Origin: Diadema setosum
Taxonomy: Eukaryota; Echinodermata; Echinoidea; Diadematoida; Diadematidae
Assembly: GCF_964275005.1 (NCBI RefSeq)
Contig: NC_092701.1
Location: 30,619,106-30,683,105 of the forward strand
DNA: 64,000 bases
Direction: 5' to 3'
Positions 30,805 to 42,890 of this stretch are shown here, in pieces; the first letter of the stretch is position 1; the number at the start of each line of letters is the position of its first letter. The notes below the pieces were generated by a model. It was given only the letters and a program-made list of their open reading frames with translations, did no database searches and had not been told where the DNA came from. A program made the translations under genes and the position numbers.

Positions 30805-32947
30805 TAATAATAAAAATAGTTCATACAATATCTATGGCGCCGTTCTCCACTTTGATTAGATGCTCAAGGCGCTTTACAATTGTACATCACAGCAAACAGA
30901 CTGAAGATACACGTACATCACCGTAATAGAAGAAGATGAAGAAGCAGAAGAAAAAAAAAGACATGAAAGTCTGTCTTCAAAAGGCACTGGTCTTCAAAAT
31001 GCACTGCTAAACAAATAGGATTTTAAATTACTCCTGAAAGACGTTATAGAGCTTGAGTCTTTCAGCTCACGAGGAAGTGAATTCCACAGTGTTGGTCCAG
31101 CGTGAGCGAAAGCTCGTTCCCCCCAAGATTTCCTAGAAAACGGAATACGTAAGAGACCTGAAGTTGAGGATCGAAGAATTCGTGAAGGTTGGTATTGACG
31201 AAACAAACAAACATTGTAATCAGGAGCTGTTCCCTCAATAACGTGATAAACCAAAAGAAGTATCTTAAACCGAATACGCTCCTGTACAGGCAACCAATGA
31301 AGACTCTTCAGGATAGGTGTGATATGACTGCGTTTACTTGACAAAGAAACAATACGTGCAGCGGCATTTTGTAGCTTTTGTAATTGGGCAATTTGTGAGT
31401 TTGCTAGATTGAAAAACAAACCATTACCGAAATCAAGGCGTGAAGAAATAAGTGCATGAACAAGTTTTTCCGTGGCAGAGCGAGTCAAATACTTGCGAAT
31501 AAAACCAATATTGCGCAATTGATAACGGACTGATTTAGAAATGTTGGTGATTTGATCAGACATAGCCATGTGAGAGTCAAACATAACACTCAGATTGCGA
31601 CATGACTTTGACAGAGGGATATCATTACCTACAATCGAAATAGAATTAATATCCAAATTATTCAAGTGAGATTTAGAATCAAAAAGGATAAATTCACACT
31701 TGCTGTGGTTTAGAAGCAATAAGTTAGACCTCATCCAAGCATCAATATCGATGATGCAGTTTTCTAGACAGCGCAGTGCATGAGATGCTTGGATTTGATG
31801 CGGTGGAAAAGATACAGAAACTTGTATGTCGTCTGCATATAGATGATACCGAACAAAATGACTTTGAAATATTTTCCGCAGACCGATCAAATAGATAGAA
31901 AAAAGGGTGGGCCTGCCAACAGAGCCTTGAGGTACACCACAGCCTAATGTCTTTGAGGACGATGTGACACCATTCAAAAGAACAGACTGTGAATGGTGTG
32001 ATAGGTATGATTTAAACCATTCGAGAGCCTGTCCCTGGATACCCAAACTTGTAAGTGTATTGACAAGAATTCTGTGATCTACAGTGTCGAAGGCCGAAGA
32101 CATATCCAACAAAACCATTGCTGTGACGGATCCGGAATCCATTTCCCTTAAAATATAACTAAAAACATTCATCAAAAGGGTCTCCACACTATGGTGAGGG
32201 CGATAAGCCGACTGTAAAGGATCGAATAGACCATGTTCCAGCATATAGTCTGAGAGTCTCGAAAACACAACTCTCTCTAAAATCTTGAACAAAAATGAAA
32301 GATTGCATACATGACGATAACTTGTCAGTGATTCCTTATCCAATGAAGGTTTTTTCAGTAAAGGACGGATAAGACCTTTCTTTAAAGATAAGGGTACGCT
32401 GGCTTGCTCAATACTGAGGTTAACAATTTGAGAAATAATCGGGGCAAACGTGGGGGCGCAGTCCTTTAAGAGAATGGTTGGAACCGGATCCAATGGACAG
32501 GATTTAGGAGGCAATTTGCGAAGAAGGAAAAGTATTTCATCAGTAGTTGTATGTTGGAAGGTTTCCATTGTGGAAGAGGTGACAGGTTCAGATTCAGGTA
32601 GTACAACATTACAATTGAAATTATCTCGGATTGTTTCAACTTTCGAATGAAAAAACTGACTAAAAGTTTCAGCCATGGCACAGCCATCGACAAGTTTAGG
32701 CAATGGAGATGACTGTTTGCGGTTCAAAAGTCGATTGGCGACGTTGAAAAGCTTCTTATGATCATCTCCGCAGTTTTCGATGAGTCTGGTATGATAGATG
32801 CGTTTGGCTCTGGACACAAGGTAGTTTACTCGGTCTCTCTGATCACAGAACAACTTTCTGTCTGTCTGCAGCTTTCCATTGTTGCGCCATCTCATCTCAA
32901 GTCGCCGCCATCAAGGTTATTTAGCTCTAAAGAGAGAAAGTTTAAGT
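30805..32947 (-). mobile_element. CR1/Jockey-type LINE, 5'-truncated, long RT frame
   Basis: The minus-strand frame 32,895-30,994 gives 633 residues: pre-RT segment, fingers (PPKSCPLDPVPTILLKDC), palm motif A (VLLDMSSAFDTVDHR), motif B region (GCGVPQGSVGRP), motif C (LYADDIQVSV), thumb and the C-terminal end (LWNSLPRELKDSSSITSFRS). The endonuclease is missing, so the copy is not autonomous. Motif B reads QGSVGRP where QGSVLGP is usual. The 3' UTR (30,805-30,990) has TGTAAAGCGCCTTGAGCATC. Inserted in the 3' flank of copy 2; copy 1 lacks it. Confidence 0.9.
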
Positions 32948-32959
32948 AAATATCATTAC

Positions 32960-34300
32960 TTTGTTCCAAAACCTCAAACCTGGCATAGCTAAGTATTATT
33001 TAATCTATGATCTCCAGTGACTTCTTTCACTTGGGTGAATACGGCTGTATTCGTCTATAGGTGCGTATTCTACTATTGTCGTTGAATTTTCTGCCTTCAT
33101 TTTGTGGGTCGTGTGTCATTTGTCTAACTGCCTGAGACCTATTTGATGAAATATGATTAATGGTGATTGCTTTCCAGGAAAATGTTAATGGTTATATATA
33201 TAACCTATCGTGATTTGCTTGTTCATATACTGTTTTCATTGTATTTTCAAAGAACTTAAAGAAATAATGCAATAATTCTGCAGTGTATTCAGTGAAATTC
33301 AGTGAAATGCTGAATTTCAAACAAACTATCCACTGTGAGAGGTTGTATTGTTAAAGTGTCATTTGCAACAATGAGTTGTAAGCCAAACTCGTCGAATTTC
33401 TACCTTCGTTTTGTAAATACCTGGTCCTTTGCCCAGTTATCTAAGACCTATCCGATTGATAAGATTCTTATCAGTACTCTCAGATTGGAATTTTCATATA
33501 TTTTGGTTATGTCTGATGGACTTCAACGAAAAAAAAATCAAAGATTGGCTTACAAAATGATCTTAGTAGCTCAAGAAAACAATTGATTAGTTATAACACA
33601 GGGTTTTATACATATATATATATATATAGTTTTGATAGTATAATATAGAATTGAAAACTACGTTACTTTTTTTTTCTTTTGATTGTTTTTAAAAGAATTT
33701 AGAGGATGTAATATTGTCATAAGTCCGCAGTATTTCACTGCGAGAAAAGCTTGCATTTAAACTTACTTTTCACTGAGTGAGAGTGGGCATTGTCCGAAGT
33801 GTCATTTGCAAAAAAAAAAAAAAAAAAAAAAAAATGGGTTCTTTGTCAACGTCGATGAAATTTCTGCCTTCATTTTGTGGGTCGTTTGTCCTTTTTTTTT
33901 AACCAATTGCCTAAGACCTATCCGATAAATATGATTCATATTAGGACTCATTTGACTCGAATTAAAAAAAAAGCAAAAAAAAAAAATCTTGTGATTGACT
34001 TTCAATGACTTAATTTATAAAGCTTTATTTTGGTTCACTGATAACGCACCCCACTTTTTCAAGACAAATGACTGGACTTAATGCACTTCGTGTCAGTTAT
34101 TTTTTTTTTTCATTTTCTGGGAAAGGCTAGTGATTACATGAATATGGAAACTACGTTTTTCTTTCATTTTTTAATAGTATTCTTAAAGAATTTATAGAAA
34201 GCAATCTTTCATTATTCTTCAGTGTATTCGCGAAAGTGCTGAATTTTAAAAACAATTTTCATTAATGCGAGCATTGTTAGGAATGTGATTTGCAGCAATA
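32960..34300. repeat. Three long tandem units (about 310-460 bp)
   Basis: Units begin near 33,077, 33,388 and 33,847. Each contains CTGCCTTCATTTTGTGGGTC, AAGACCTATCCGAT, a TTTTCATT/TTTTAAAGAA stretch, GCAGTGTATTC or similar and AGTGTCATTTGCAA. One further unit lies at 23,590-23,760 after copy 1. AT microsatellite and poly-A/T runs (33,614-33,630; 33,810-33,833) sit inside. Non-coding. Confidence 0.75.
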
Positions 34301-35546
34301 ATCTGTTTGTCTTCAGCAGTTCACTGACATTACAAACGATTTTTATCTATGTGAACCTTAAGTTTGACCAAAGGGAAGTTCAGAACTGGTTGGATCCGTC
34401 TTCTGTCAAAAGAGCTCAAAGGCTCATTTCCTATATTGTTGTCAATGTATTCTGATCTTCATTTTATCAAACTAGACCTCAATATCACCTTGAGTCATAG
34501 TTAAAATGTGTTAATGCTGTACTAATATCGCGATTCTCATTGTACGTCTACTCATCTCTGCTAGGTACCTTGAAATACTTCCAAAACAACACCAAAAGAT
34601 GGTGCTGCTGATAAATTAATAATCAACTATTAAGACAAAAACGACTGATGTTTCTGCGAGTAATCGTCTTTTAAGATACTATAACGTCATTTAGTACATT
34701 ATTAAGTATATTTGTCGATAGTCATTTGCTACATTCTTGCTACACTACAATTCACTCATGTTGCTATGAACTTATGACTTTCTCTAATACATTTCATCAT
34801 TAATCATTATCATAATTATGTCGTATTACATGATCCTTATTGATATATGTAATGTATTGTTGTTCTCATATATGTCTGCGTCATCACTTAATTCTCTTTG
34901 TTATCTATTGTTCAGTGAAATTTTGATAGTGGAAATAAAAAAATGAAAGCTAAACGTTTTCTATTTTATTCTATTTTAATCATATTCGTATACGTACATT
35001 AACTCGAAATCAAGACAAAAAAGGATGCGTCGAACCGAAGGATAGCCTGTTAACACTGGGGATGTAAAACCGTTACTTTATCTAGTCAATATGAGTTTCT
35101 GGTCGTCTTGATTCTCAACTTGAAAAGCTAGCTTAAAACTCATGTCATTAACAGAGTTTCAACTTTTGCTAGCATTAAAAAAAATCTGCAGGTAAATGTT
35201 CCTGTAGAAATCATCATTCTGTCATTAATGAAATGTTACTCTGATTTTTAACACAATCACGAGGAGTAAAGGATGAGATAGAATGGTAAATTTAATTTTA
35301 TCTGAGCTTTAGAAATTAATTTACAGATATTTGCTTCTTTGACTAACGTATGGAAGAGGGACTGTATTACTCCTAGACTTGTTGCCTCTTTTTAATAAAC
35401 CGGTTTTAGATTTAACACTGAAATATTTTCGATACTTTGTGACCTCATCTAGAACTTGAAATTAAACAAAGAATGAGTTAATGTTGTACCTTTTAAAGGA
35501 AAAGGGTAATTACAACAAGATGAATACAGCAGTTAAAACACATAAC
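34301..35546. other. Non-coding spacer
   Basis: No exon or RNA gene recognised. A (TTCTA)n-like stretch at 34,955-34,975 after an A-rich run may be a LINE or SINE tail. Confidence 0.45.
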
Positions 35547-35660
35547 AGGGGCGGATCCAGGAACAGCTGAAAGAGGGTTGTAAAAATATTTCTGGTGCCA
35601 CTTTAAAAAAAAATACACCAAAAAAAAAAGGCCACTTCCGGGTTTTATCGGCTGAGCAGC
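35547..35660. mobile_element. hAT-like terminal fragment
   Basis: CAGGGGCGGATCCAGGAACA is the same terminus as in the array at 37,560-39,830. The following part (GGTTGTAAAAATATTT, GGTGCCACTTT) resembles the array unit. The other end was not found. Confidence 0.65.
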
Positions 35661-35939
35661 AAATATATATATATATATATACACATATATCTATTTCTAT
35701 ATATTTCTATAATATGAAATAAAATATCTATATAAAATAATATATAAATGAAAAAAGGCTACAGCGCAATTTTCTGGTGAACATTTTTATCTATTTCTGT
35801 TACTTCAACAAAAAACAAAGGGGGACCGCGCGCCCGATGCGTCCCACTTGATCTGCTACTGCATAATCAAAGTAATTTGGTTTCTGGGACCTTGTGGTCA
35901 GACAGTAGGCCTACTTCATGTCAATGTGCAAATTTCAAT

Positions 35940-36543
35940 TCAGACTTTAGCTGTAATTATGTTAACCAACAATGTATACTCAAAAACAAACAAAAATATA
36001 ACAAAAACTCTGTGATCGTGTCTCAAGTAATAGTGTCTCCCAGTCGTGTGAGTCCGCACAAGTCGCATAGCAATACACTTATTGATCTTATTCTGAAATT
36101 TGATTCGAGTAGCTTAGTAACTATTCTTTGATTTATCTTGTCTTCAAAGCCATTTCAACAAATCACGTCAGAAAGCGTGTACATAATATCATAAACCATT
36201 ATTTCAATAGTTTCAGGATGAGAGATTTTTATGAGGACATACATGTAGATAGGATAGAATGGAGTGTGTTGTACCCAAATGATGTTGACGAAATAGGAAC
36301 AGGATCCAAGAACGTATACTTTAGAGGTGTATGCATGTGATAAGCATGCTCCTTTTGGGAAAGTTAGAATAAACTATAAAGGTGCACCTTTGATTACTCT
36401 GGAACATTTACAAAAATAGTGATTTTCACATCACCAACAGCAGCAACAACAATGACAAAATTAGACGAGCTGTCAATTGCAACGTGGCTCCCATTCAAAC
36501 GATACAGAAATCAAACTAAATTTGAACAAGATAATTATGTACG

Positions 36544-36620
<77 letters not shown>

Positions 36621-37020
36621 CTGTTTATGTATCCAATCATGTTGTGAGGAAAAATGGAGGGTGATAGAAGAACTTTTGCCGAACAATAAAAGAGATCAGC
36701 TTAAAATTCTACTGATGGTAAATTACTTGAAAATTGAGAATTGGCAGATACATTTCATGAAACAGTTAATGAAGTATGCAAGATGTATAGTTACGCAGTT
36801 ATTCGTACTCGTGATCAGATTTCCTGTTTGAAATGTATTTGTGATATGACTCAAGTAGGCCTTCCTTTGTGAAGTTTTTTGACATAAAGTTTGAATACGC
36901 GGAAAAGGTACTGAAGAGTATTGATTGTAGAAGGTCAAATTACCCAAGAACACAAAAAGAAAATCATTCGTATCCAGGATCGGCACATTGTTTATTTCAT
37001 GCGATCATGCAGGTGAGTAC
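35940..37020 (+). mobile_element. LINE ORF2 fragment (end of endonuclease to pre-RT linker), degenerate
   Basis: SRVSPHKSHSNTLIDLILKF (to about 36,120) is the C-terminal end of an AP-type endonuclease. The following pieces, in shifting frames, read NHVRKRVHNIINHYF and FYEDIHVDRIEWSVLYPNDV, then CDKHAPFGKVRINYKGAPLI and PFKRYRNQTKF. They match the EN-RT linker of Jockey-superfamily LINEs (DKHAP followed by a W/L-IT segment). A CA/TA microsatellite (36,543-36,612) splits the copy. The frames at 36,720-37,016 (e.g. YAEKVLKSIDCRR) are probably its continuation, with less certainty. Confidence 0.65.
36543..36612. repeat. (CA)n(TA)n microsatellite
   Basis: About 24 bp of CA followed by about 46 bp of TA inside the degenerate LINE. 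Confidence 0.95.
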
Positions 37021-37027
37021 TACTACT

Positions 37028-37257
37028 ACTCCCTCGGATAGGACATTAAATGGAGGTCCCGTGTATGAGAGAGTCACAGCTCATGCACGTAAAAGATCCC
37101 GCTTCATTCATTCATCGTAAAGAGCAGGGTGTCTAACCCGGTGAAGTGGTCCCACCCCACATCCAACTGGACCCCATGGAAGACCAGCTTAGTGTAGCTG
37201 AATATGGGCTATCCAGCCATCTTCACGGATGGAAAATGAACAACAACAACAACAACT
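37028..37257 (+). mobile_element. Headless SINE body with (CAA)n tail
   Basis: CTCGGATAGGACATTAAATG, CACGTAAAAGATCCCGCTTC, GACCCCATGGAAGACCAGCT and CTATCCAGCCATCTTC match the body of the SINE at 5212-5595. The tRNA-like head is absent, and the tail is (CAA)n at 37,241-37,257. Confidence 0.8.
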
Positions 37258-37351
37258 AGGTCTTGTTACTGTGATAGCATATGACACTTCAACTGAAATA
37301 CAAACGCAAATGAAGTCACTTTGAAAAGTATTTCTATATGGTATACTGAGG

Positions 37352-37352
<1 letters not shown>

Positions 37353-37387
<35 letters not shown>
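37353..37387. repeat. (CA)n microsatellite
   Basis: 35-bp CA run. The surrounding 37,258-37,560 is otherwise featureless. Confidence 0.95.
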
Positions 37388-37392
<5 letters not shown>

Positions 37393-37559
37393 ATAATTAT
37401 GTTACCAACTGTAATATTCCGTCGGGATAATCACTATCATTATCATTTAAGTAACATTATTAGGAACAGTCGAATATTGTAACAGAACAAAGTGAAACAC
37501 ACTAACACAGACACATTGCAAGACAAGTAATTTTAGAACTAGAAAATTGGAGCGATTGA

Positions 37560-39830
37560 CGCACATAAAGCACCTTGACTAAAGCCTGGCGCATCCCCCA
37601 TCTTTTGTTATTATTTATGTTGTTTTGAAAAATTTTGTCTTTTTATTTATGTTGTTTTTTTAAGGGGGGGGGGGGCACCAGAGGGGGATGCGCCGTCTCG
37701 ATCCGCGATTGCGTCAACCACAAAATGTCAAAGCTCATTGCTTGCATTACAGGGGCGGATCCAGGAATTCCGTAAAGGGGAGGCGCCTTTACAAAATTAA
37801 AACCTGCCGCACCCCCTATTTTTTTTTTCATTTCATTTGCGTTGATTTTACAACAACAACAAAATAGCTACCCTACCCCTATTTTTTTTCTTTTTATTTC
37901 TGTGTTTTAACAACAACAACAACAAAAAAATATATATATATAGAAAGGGGGCACCAGAGAGGTATGAGTCCCCTCTCGATCCGCGATTGCGTCAACCACA
38001 AATGTCAAAACTCATTGCTTGCATTACAGGGGCGGGTCCAGGAATTCCGCAAAGACGTCTTTTCAAAATGAAAGGCTGGCGTAACACCCACAACTTGTTT
38101 ATTTCTGCGGACTTCCTGGACCCGCCGCCGCGGCCCCTGTAAGGCAAGCAATGAGTTTTGACATTTGTCGTTGACGCAATCGCGTATCGAGAGGGGGAGC
38201 ATCCCCTCTGGTGCCCCCTATCTATTTTTTGTTGTTGTTAAAACAACAGAAATGAAATGAAAAAAAAATAGGGGGAAGCGGCATGTTTTAATTTTGTAAA
38301 GGCGCCTCCCCTTTACGGAATTCCAGGATCCGCCCCTGTAATGCAGCAATTTATTAGTTTTGACATTATATGGTTAACGCAATCGCGGATGGCGACGGGC
38401 GCATCCCCCCTCTGGGGCTCCCTCTCTTTATTTTCTTCAAAACAACATAATTATGTAATAACAAAAAGATGGGGGATGCGCCAGGCTTTAATTATGTAAA
38501 GGTGCCCCCCCTTTACGTAATTTCTGGATCCGCCCCCGTATTACAAGCAATGAGTTTTGACATTTGTGGTTGACGCAATCGCGGATCAAAAAGGGGGCGC
38601 ATCCCCCTCTGGTACCTCTCTCTCTCTCTCTCTCTCTCTTTAGTTAAAATAATAAAACTAAAAAGGGAAAAATTGGGGGAGGGGTGTGGCAGCTTTGATT
38701 TTGTAAAAGCGCCTCCCCTTTACGGAATTCCTGGATCCAGCCCTGTAATGCAAGCAATGAGTTTTGACATTATTTTGTGGTTAACGCAATCATGGATGGA
38801 GAGGGCACGCATCCCCTTATGGTGCCCCCTTCTATTTTTTTTAACAACATAAATAAAAAGAAAAAAATGGGGAGGGGGTGTGGAAGCCTTTGACTTTGTA
38901 AAGGCTCCTCCCTTTTACGGAATTCCTTGATCCGCCTCTGTAATGCAAATGATGGGTTTTGACATCAACTTGTGGTTGACGCAGTAGGCGGATCTAGAGG
39001 GGGTGCGGCGGCCCCTCCCCGTCTCTGTTTTTGTTAAAAGAAAAGAAAGAAAAAAGAATAAGAAAAAGAAAGGGGAGGGTTTTCCCTGGCCTTTGAGTTT
39101 GTAAAGGCACTTCCCCTTTACGGAATTCCTGGATCCGCCCCTGTGACGCGTTATGACATTTGTGGTCGACGCGTTATGACATTTGTGATTAACCCAATTT
39201 TGACATTTGAGGATCAAGAGGGGCGCATCCCCCCTCTGGTGCCCCTGTCTATATTTTGTTAACGCAACAGACATAAGAATAAGAAAATGGGGGGGGGGGA
39301 AGGGTCTCGCAAGCCTTTGATTTTGTAAAGGCGCCTCCCTTTTACAGAATTCCTGGATCCGCCTCTATCATGCAAATGATGGGTTTTGACATTAACTTGT
39401 GGTTGACGCAGTGGCTGATCTAGAGGGGGAGCGGCGGCTCCTCCCCGTCTCTGTTTTTGTTAAACAAAAGAAAGAAAAAAGAAAAAGAAAAAGAAAGGGA
39501 GGGTTTTCGCTGGTCTTTGAGTTTGTAAAGGCACTTCCCCTTTACGGAATTCCTGGATCCGCCCCTGTGACGCGTTTTGACATTTGTGGTGGACGTGTTA
39601 TTGTGATTAACCCAATTTTGACATTTGCGGTTGACGCAATCGCGGATCGAGAGGGGCGCATCCCCCTCTGGTGCCCCCTGTCTATATTTTGTTAACGCAA
39701 CAGAAATATAAATAAGAAAATGGGGGGGGGGGGGAGGGTCTCGCCAGCCTTTGATTTTATAAAGGCGCCTCCCCTTTACGGAATTCCTGGATATGCCCCT
39801 GTGACGCGTTATGACATTTGTAGTAAAATT
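37560..39830. repeat. Array of hAT-like MITE units with an orientation switch
   Basis: About eleven units of 195-280 bp. Termini in one orientation read GGGGCGGATCCAGGAATTCC (37,750; 38,028), and from about 38,110 on the reverse, GGAATTCCTGGATCCGCCCC (38,142; 38,344; 38,542; 38,751; 38,945; 39,148; 39,372; 39,570; 39,807). Each unit also has GACGCAATCGCGGATCGAGA, a GCATCCCCCTCTGGTGCCCC block and a T/A-rich centre. CAGGGGCGGATC-type ends are common among hAT-like elements. Frames across the array are not genes. Confidence 0.8.
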
Positions 39831-40175
39831 TGGAGATTTTGACATTTGTCGTCGACGTGTTATGACATTAGTGGTTAATCCGATTTTGACATTTGTCGTC
39901 GACGTGTTATGACATTTGCAGTAAAAATGGAAATTTTGACATTTGTCGTCGACGTGTTATGACATTAGTGGTTAATCCGATTTTGACATTTGTCGTCGAC
40001 GTGTTATGACATTAGTGGTCATTATGACAATTGTCGTCGACGTGTTATGACATTAGTGGTTGTTATGACATTTGTCGTCGACGTGTTATGACATTAGTGG
40101 TTGTTATGACATTTGTCGTCGACGTGTTATGACATTAGTGGTTGTTTTGACATTAGTGGTCGATTTTGACATTAG
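39800..40175. repeat. GTCGTCGACGTG minisatellite
   Basis: At least eight copies of TTTGTCGTCGACGTGTTATG followed by ACATTAGTGGTT, with periods of about 38 and 57 bp. The unit matches the end of the hAT-like units (GACGCGTTATGACATTTGTG at 39,145-39,170). Each unit has a short GTCGAC palindrome. Confidence 0.9.
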
Positions 40176-40620
40176 TGGGCTCTACACACGCACTATTGGT
40201 ACGGCAATATACCATCGCGGAGAGTGGCGTGTATGCATTGAGTCTGTCGCTGTGTTGCATTGCATCATGATACGTATGTTCTCGGACTTCATATGGTAAT
40301 AAACGGCGCGGTCATACAAGGGCATTTACGTACAGTGTCAGGGACGTTCGCCATTAATTGGCGTGTATGAAAGCAACGAATGCTATTGTTTTATTTTATT
40401 TTGCACAACTGCAGGATACTATGCAGCTCAGGTATGTCATTTAGTTTACTTTCAAGTCCGGTATCATTGTAATCAGACTGTTTAGGACGGCTAAATATCC
40501 ACTTAAATTTTGTCCTTGCCGATCGTGCCGCTGTCCATTCGTTTACTGCTTAGCTGTTGTAAAACATACATATTCATAATTCGAGCGGACATGGGGGGGG
40601 GGGAACCTCGCTTGGCCGAC
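40176..40620. other. Unique spacer
   Basis: No gene, RNA or repeat recognised; somewhat more GC-rich than its surroundings. Confidence 0.4.
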
Positions 40621-40883
40621 CGCCTATTCTTGAACTGAAGTTACGAGTGGAAATAAAATGGGTGGTTCTATATGGTCCGTCAAACCAAGTTTTGGTTATA
40701 AAAATAAAAAGGAGGAAGTAAATGAAGGCAAAAATATTCTTTTCGTTCTCCCATAACGTGGGAAAAGAAATATCAAAGAAAAAATACGAGACCCTGAAAC
40801 CCATGGATTCCCACGGGTGCCTAATACTTATTAAATCTAATGACTAACTCCCTCTCCCCAAATAATGATAATATATAATAATA

Positions 40884-40943
<60 letters not shown>

Positions 40944-41312
40944 GCGTACAGTCTGAAGTAGATAAACGGGTGGTTCTATGATCTATCAAACCAAGTTTTT
41001 CTTTTTTAAGCAAAAGGAGGGAGCAAAATGGAAATGAAAATATGTTATATTCTCTCAGCACAATAGCAACAAAAACACGGGGGGGGTCTATGAAGTAGCA
41101 CAATATTACGTATGTTAGTGCAGTGAAGTATATTTTTTTTTACAAATTTTCTTAAGAAAAGCTTTTTATCAAGAGCAGAAAAATGGGGGAAACAGATTTT
41201 TACAATTCTTAACAAATTAACATTTCCGCCTCCCTTGGTTCATTCCTATATTATGACTCTACTCTCGATCTCTTCTCCCCTAAATAATTACAATGTTATA
41301 GTAATAATAATG

Positions 41313-41352
<40 letters not shown>

Positions 41353-41796
41353 TGAGATAAACAGGTGGTTCTAGGATCCATCAAACCCAGTTTTCATGAT
41401 AAAAACAGAAATGAGGGAGCAAATGAAGACGAATATATTCTTCCTGTATTTCTTCTCTCATAACGTGGGTGAAGAAATACTAAACAAATAAGAGGGAGCA
41501 AATGAAAACGAAAATATTTCATTTTTCTCTCATAATGTGGGAAAAGAAATGAGAATAAAAAAAAAAATGGGATGCCTTGAGACCAATCGTTGATTCCTGC
41601 ATGGAGGCAAGAACAGGGGGTAATAAATATCAAAGTCATAGTGCCAACGGTATCTCCCCGTTTCGACGGGAAGAATCTGTGGGCAGAACTTTTGGGGAAT
41701 TTCATAAGCGATTTTAGTAATTTTTCCCTGAATTATCGTTTTTGTTCTGTTTTTTTTTTTTGTTCTGCGGGGATGGAAATGTAGGCATACACTGTG

Positions 41797-41828
<32 letters not shown>

Positions 41829-42155
41829 CGTGTGTGTGTGTGTTGGAGTGGGTGGGGGCGGGTGAGGGACAAGAAGACAACCGCATTGGACTTCAAAGGG
41901 TGCAGATAACCCATCGAACTAAAGTTCTATACTAGAAGCAAGTGGCTGGAAGATCCCAACCAATGGACGGGATCGCTGAGCAGGTACTACAAATGTAATA
42001 TTAAATATCTGGGAAGGGTGGTCATTGGTAGAAGAGAGCACGATTTAACGAAGGAATGAGAAAACTTTGCTTTTTATTTCATTAATAAAAATGTGCAAAA
42101 TCGTGAGTGAGAAAAAAAAAAATAAAGGCCCTCAGACCCGTGGATTTCCACGGGT
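40620..42155. repeat. Degenerate tandem units with (AAT)n cores
   Basis: GGTGGTTCTAT/G..CATCAAACCMAGTTTT, GGAGGGAGCAAATGAARRCG and CTCTCATAACGTGGGAAAAG recur near 40,660, 40,970, 41,360 and 41,490. GACCCGTGGATTTCCACGGG at 42,135 echoes CCATGGATTCCCACGGG at 40,801. (TAA)n runs occupy 40,868-40,943 and 41,302-41,349, and a (GT)n run 41,797-41,842. Non-coding. Confidence 0.65.
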
Positions 42156-42156
42156 A

Positions 42157-42165
42157 TATATATAT

Positions 42166-42215
<50 letters not shown>

Positions 42216-42890
42216 TTATGTGACCCGCTACAACAAAACGACCTGAACGTCGGGGGAGGACAATTTTCTGAAAATGGCATGACATTTTCCCTTACTCTTC
42301 TACTTAAATTTCATATATAGTGCAATTCATAAAAGTGCTTGGTGGCACAGATATCGATGGTTTTATTAGCGCATGTCAAGTGGTTGAGGAAATCAGAGTT
42401 TCGAGAAATACGCTTTCAAAGCTTTCCTTCCGACGCTATCATGATCAAGGGGAGGCGAGACAGTTTTCACCGCTTGACAATAGACGGCATGCTCATAGCG
42501 ACCTCAGCGATGTTCATTCAAGCTTAGCGCCAGCGGTCTAGCATGACCAATCAGTAATCAGGATGCCACGCACTGACCAATAAGATCGCTCCCTCGTTGC
42601 TAGGGGCGGAGTCTACATTGTAGCTGCGGCGCTAAATCCAAATCTTCGGACACGTTTCTGTTACGTTGAAAGTCGGAAAAATCATGGCCCAGAAAAACAC
42701 TGATTTCTTGCCTTTCCTTTGATCCTTTAGCTTCGAAATTTCGACAGAATAATAGACAAAATATTAGACTACAAAATTATGCCAAAAACAGAAATCCGAT
42801 TGTTTTGTCCAATTTTGATGATGTGACTTCAAACTCGATTTTCTCGGCTCAGCAGTCAACGACTTTAGGATCCTTTTGTTGTAGCGGGTC

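Noticed and set aside
30607..30807. Sixth exon of the copy-2 secreted protein
   Set aside because: Exon 5 already ends in a stop, no donor precedes it, and copy 1 has no matching frame.
36240..36340. Kinase P-loop-like string DEIGTGSKNVYFRG
   Set aside because: Neighbouring frames (CDKHAPF..., LIDLIL...) identify the region as LINE ORF2 linker; no kinase motifs follow.
39800..40175. CRISPR-like array of short direct repeats
   Set aside because: Eukaryotic context, spacers are repeats of each other, no cas genes; it is a minisatellite.
42320..42541. Two overlapping 62-73-codon frames
   Set aside because: Wholly inside the TGTGACCCGC MITE; no transposase motif.
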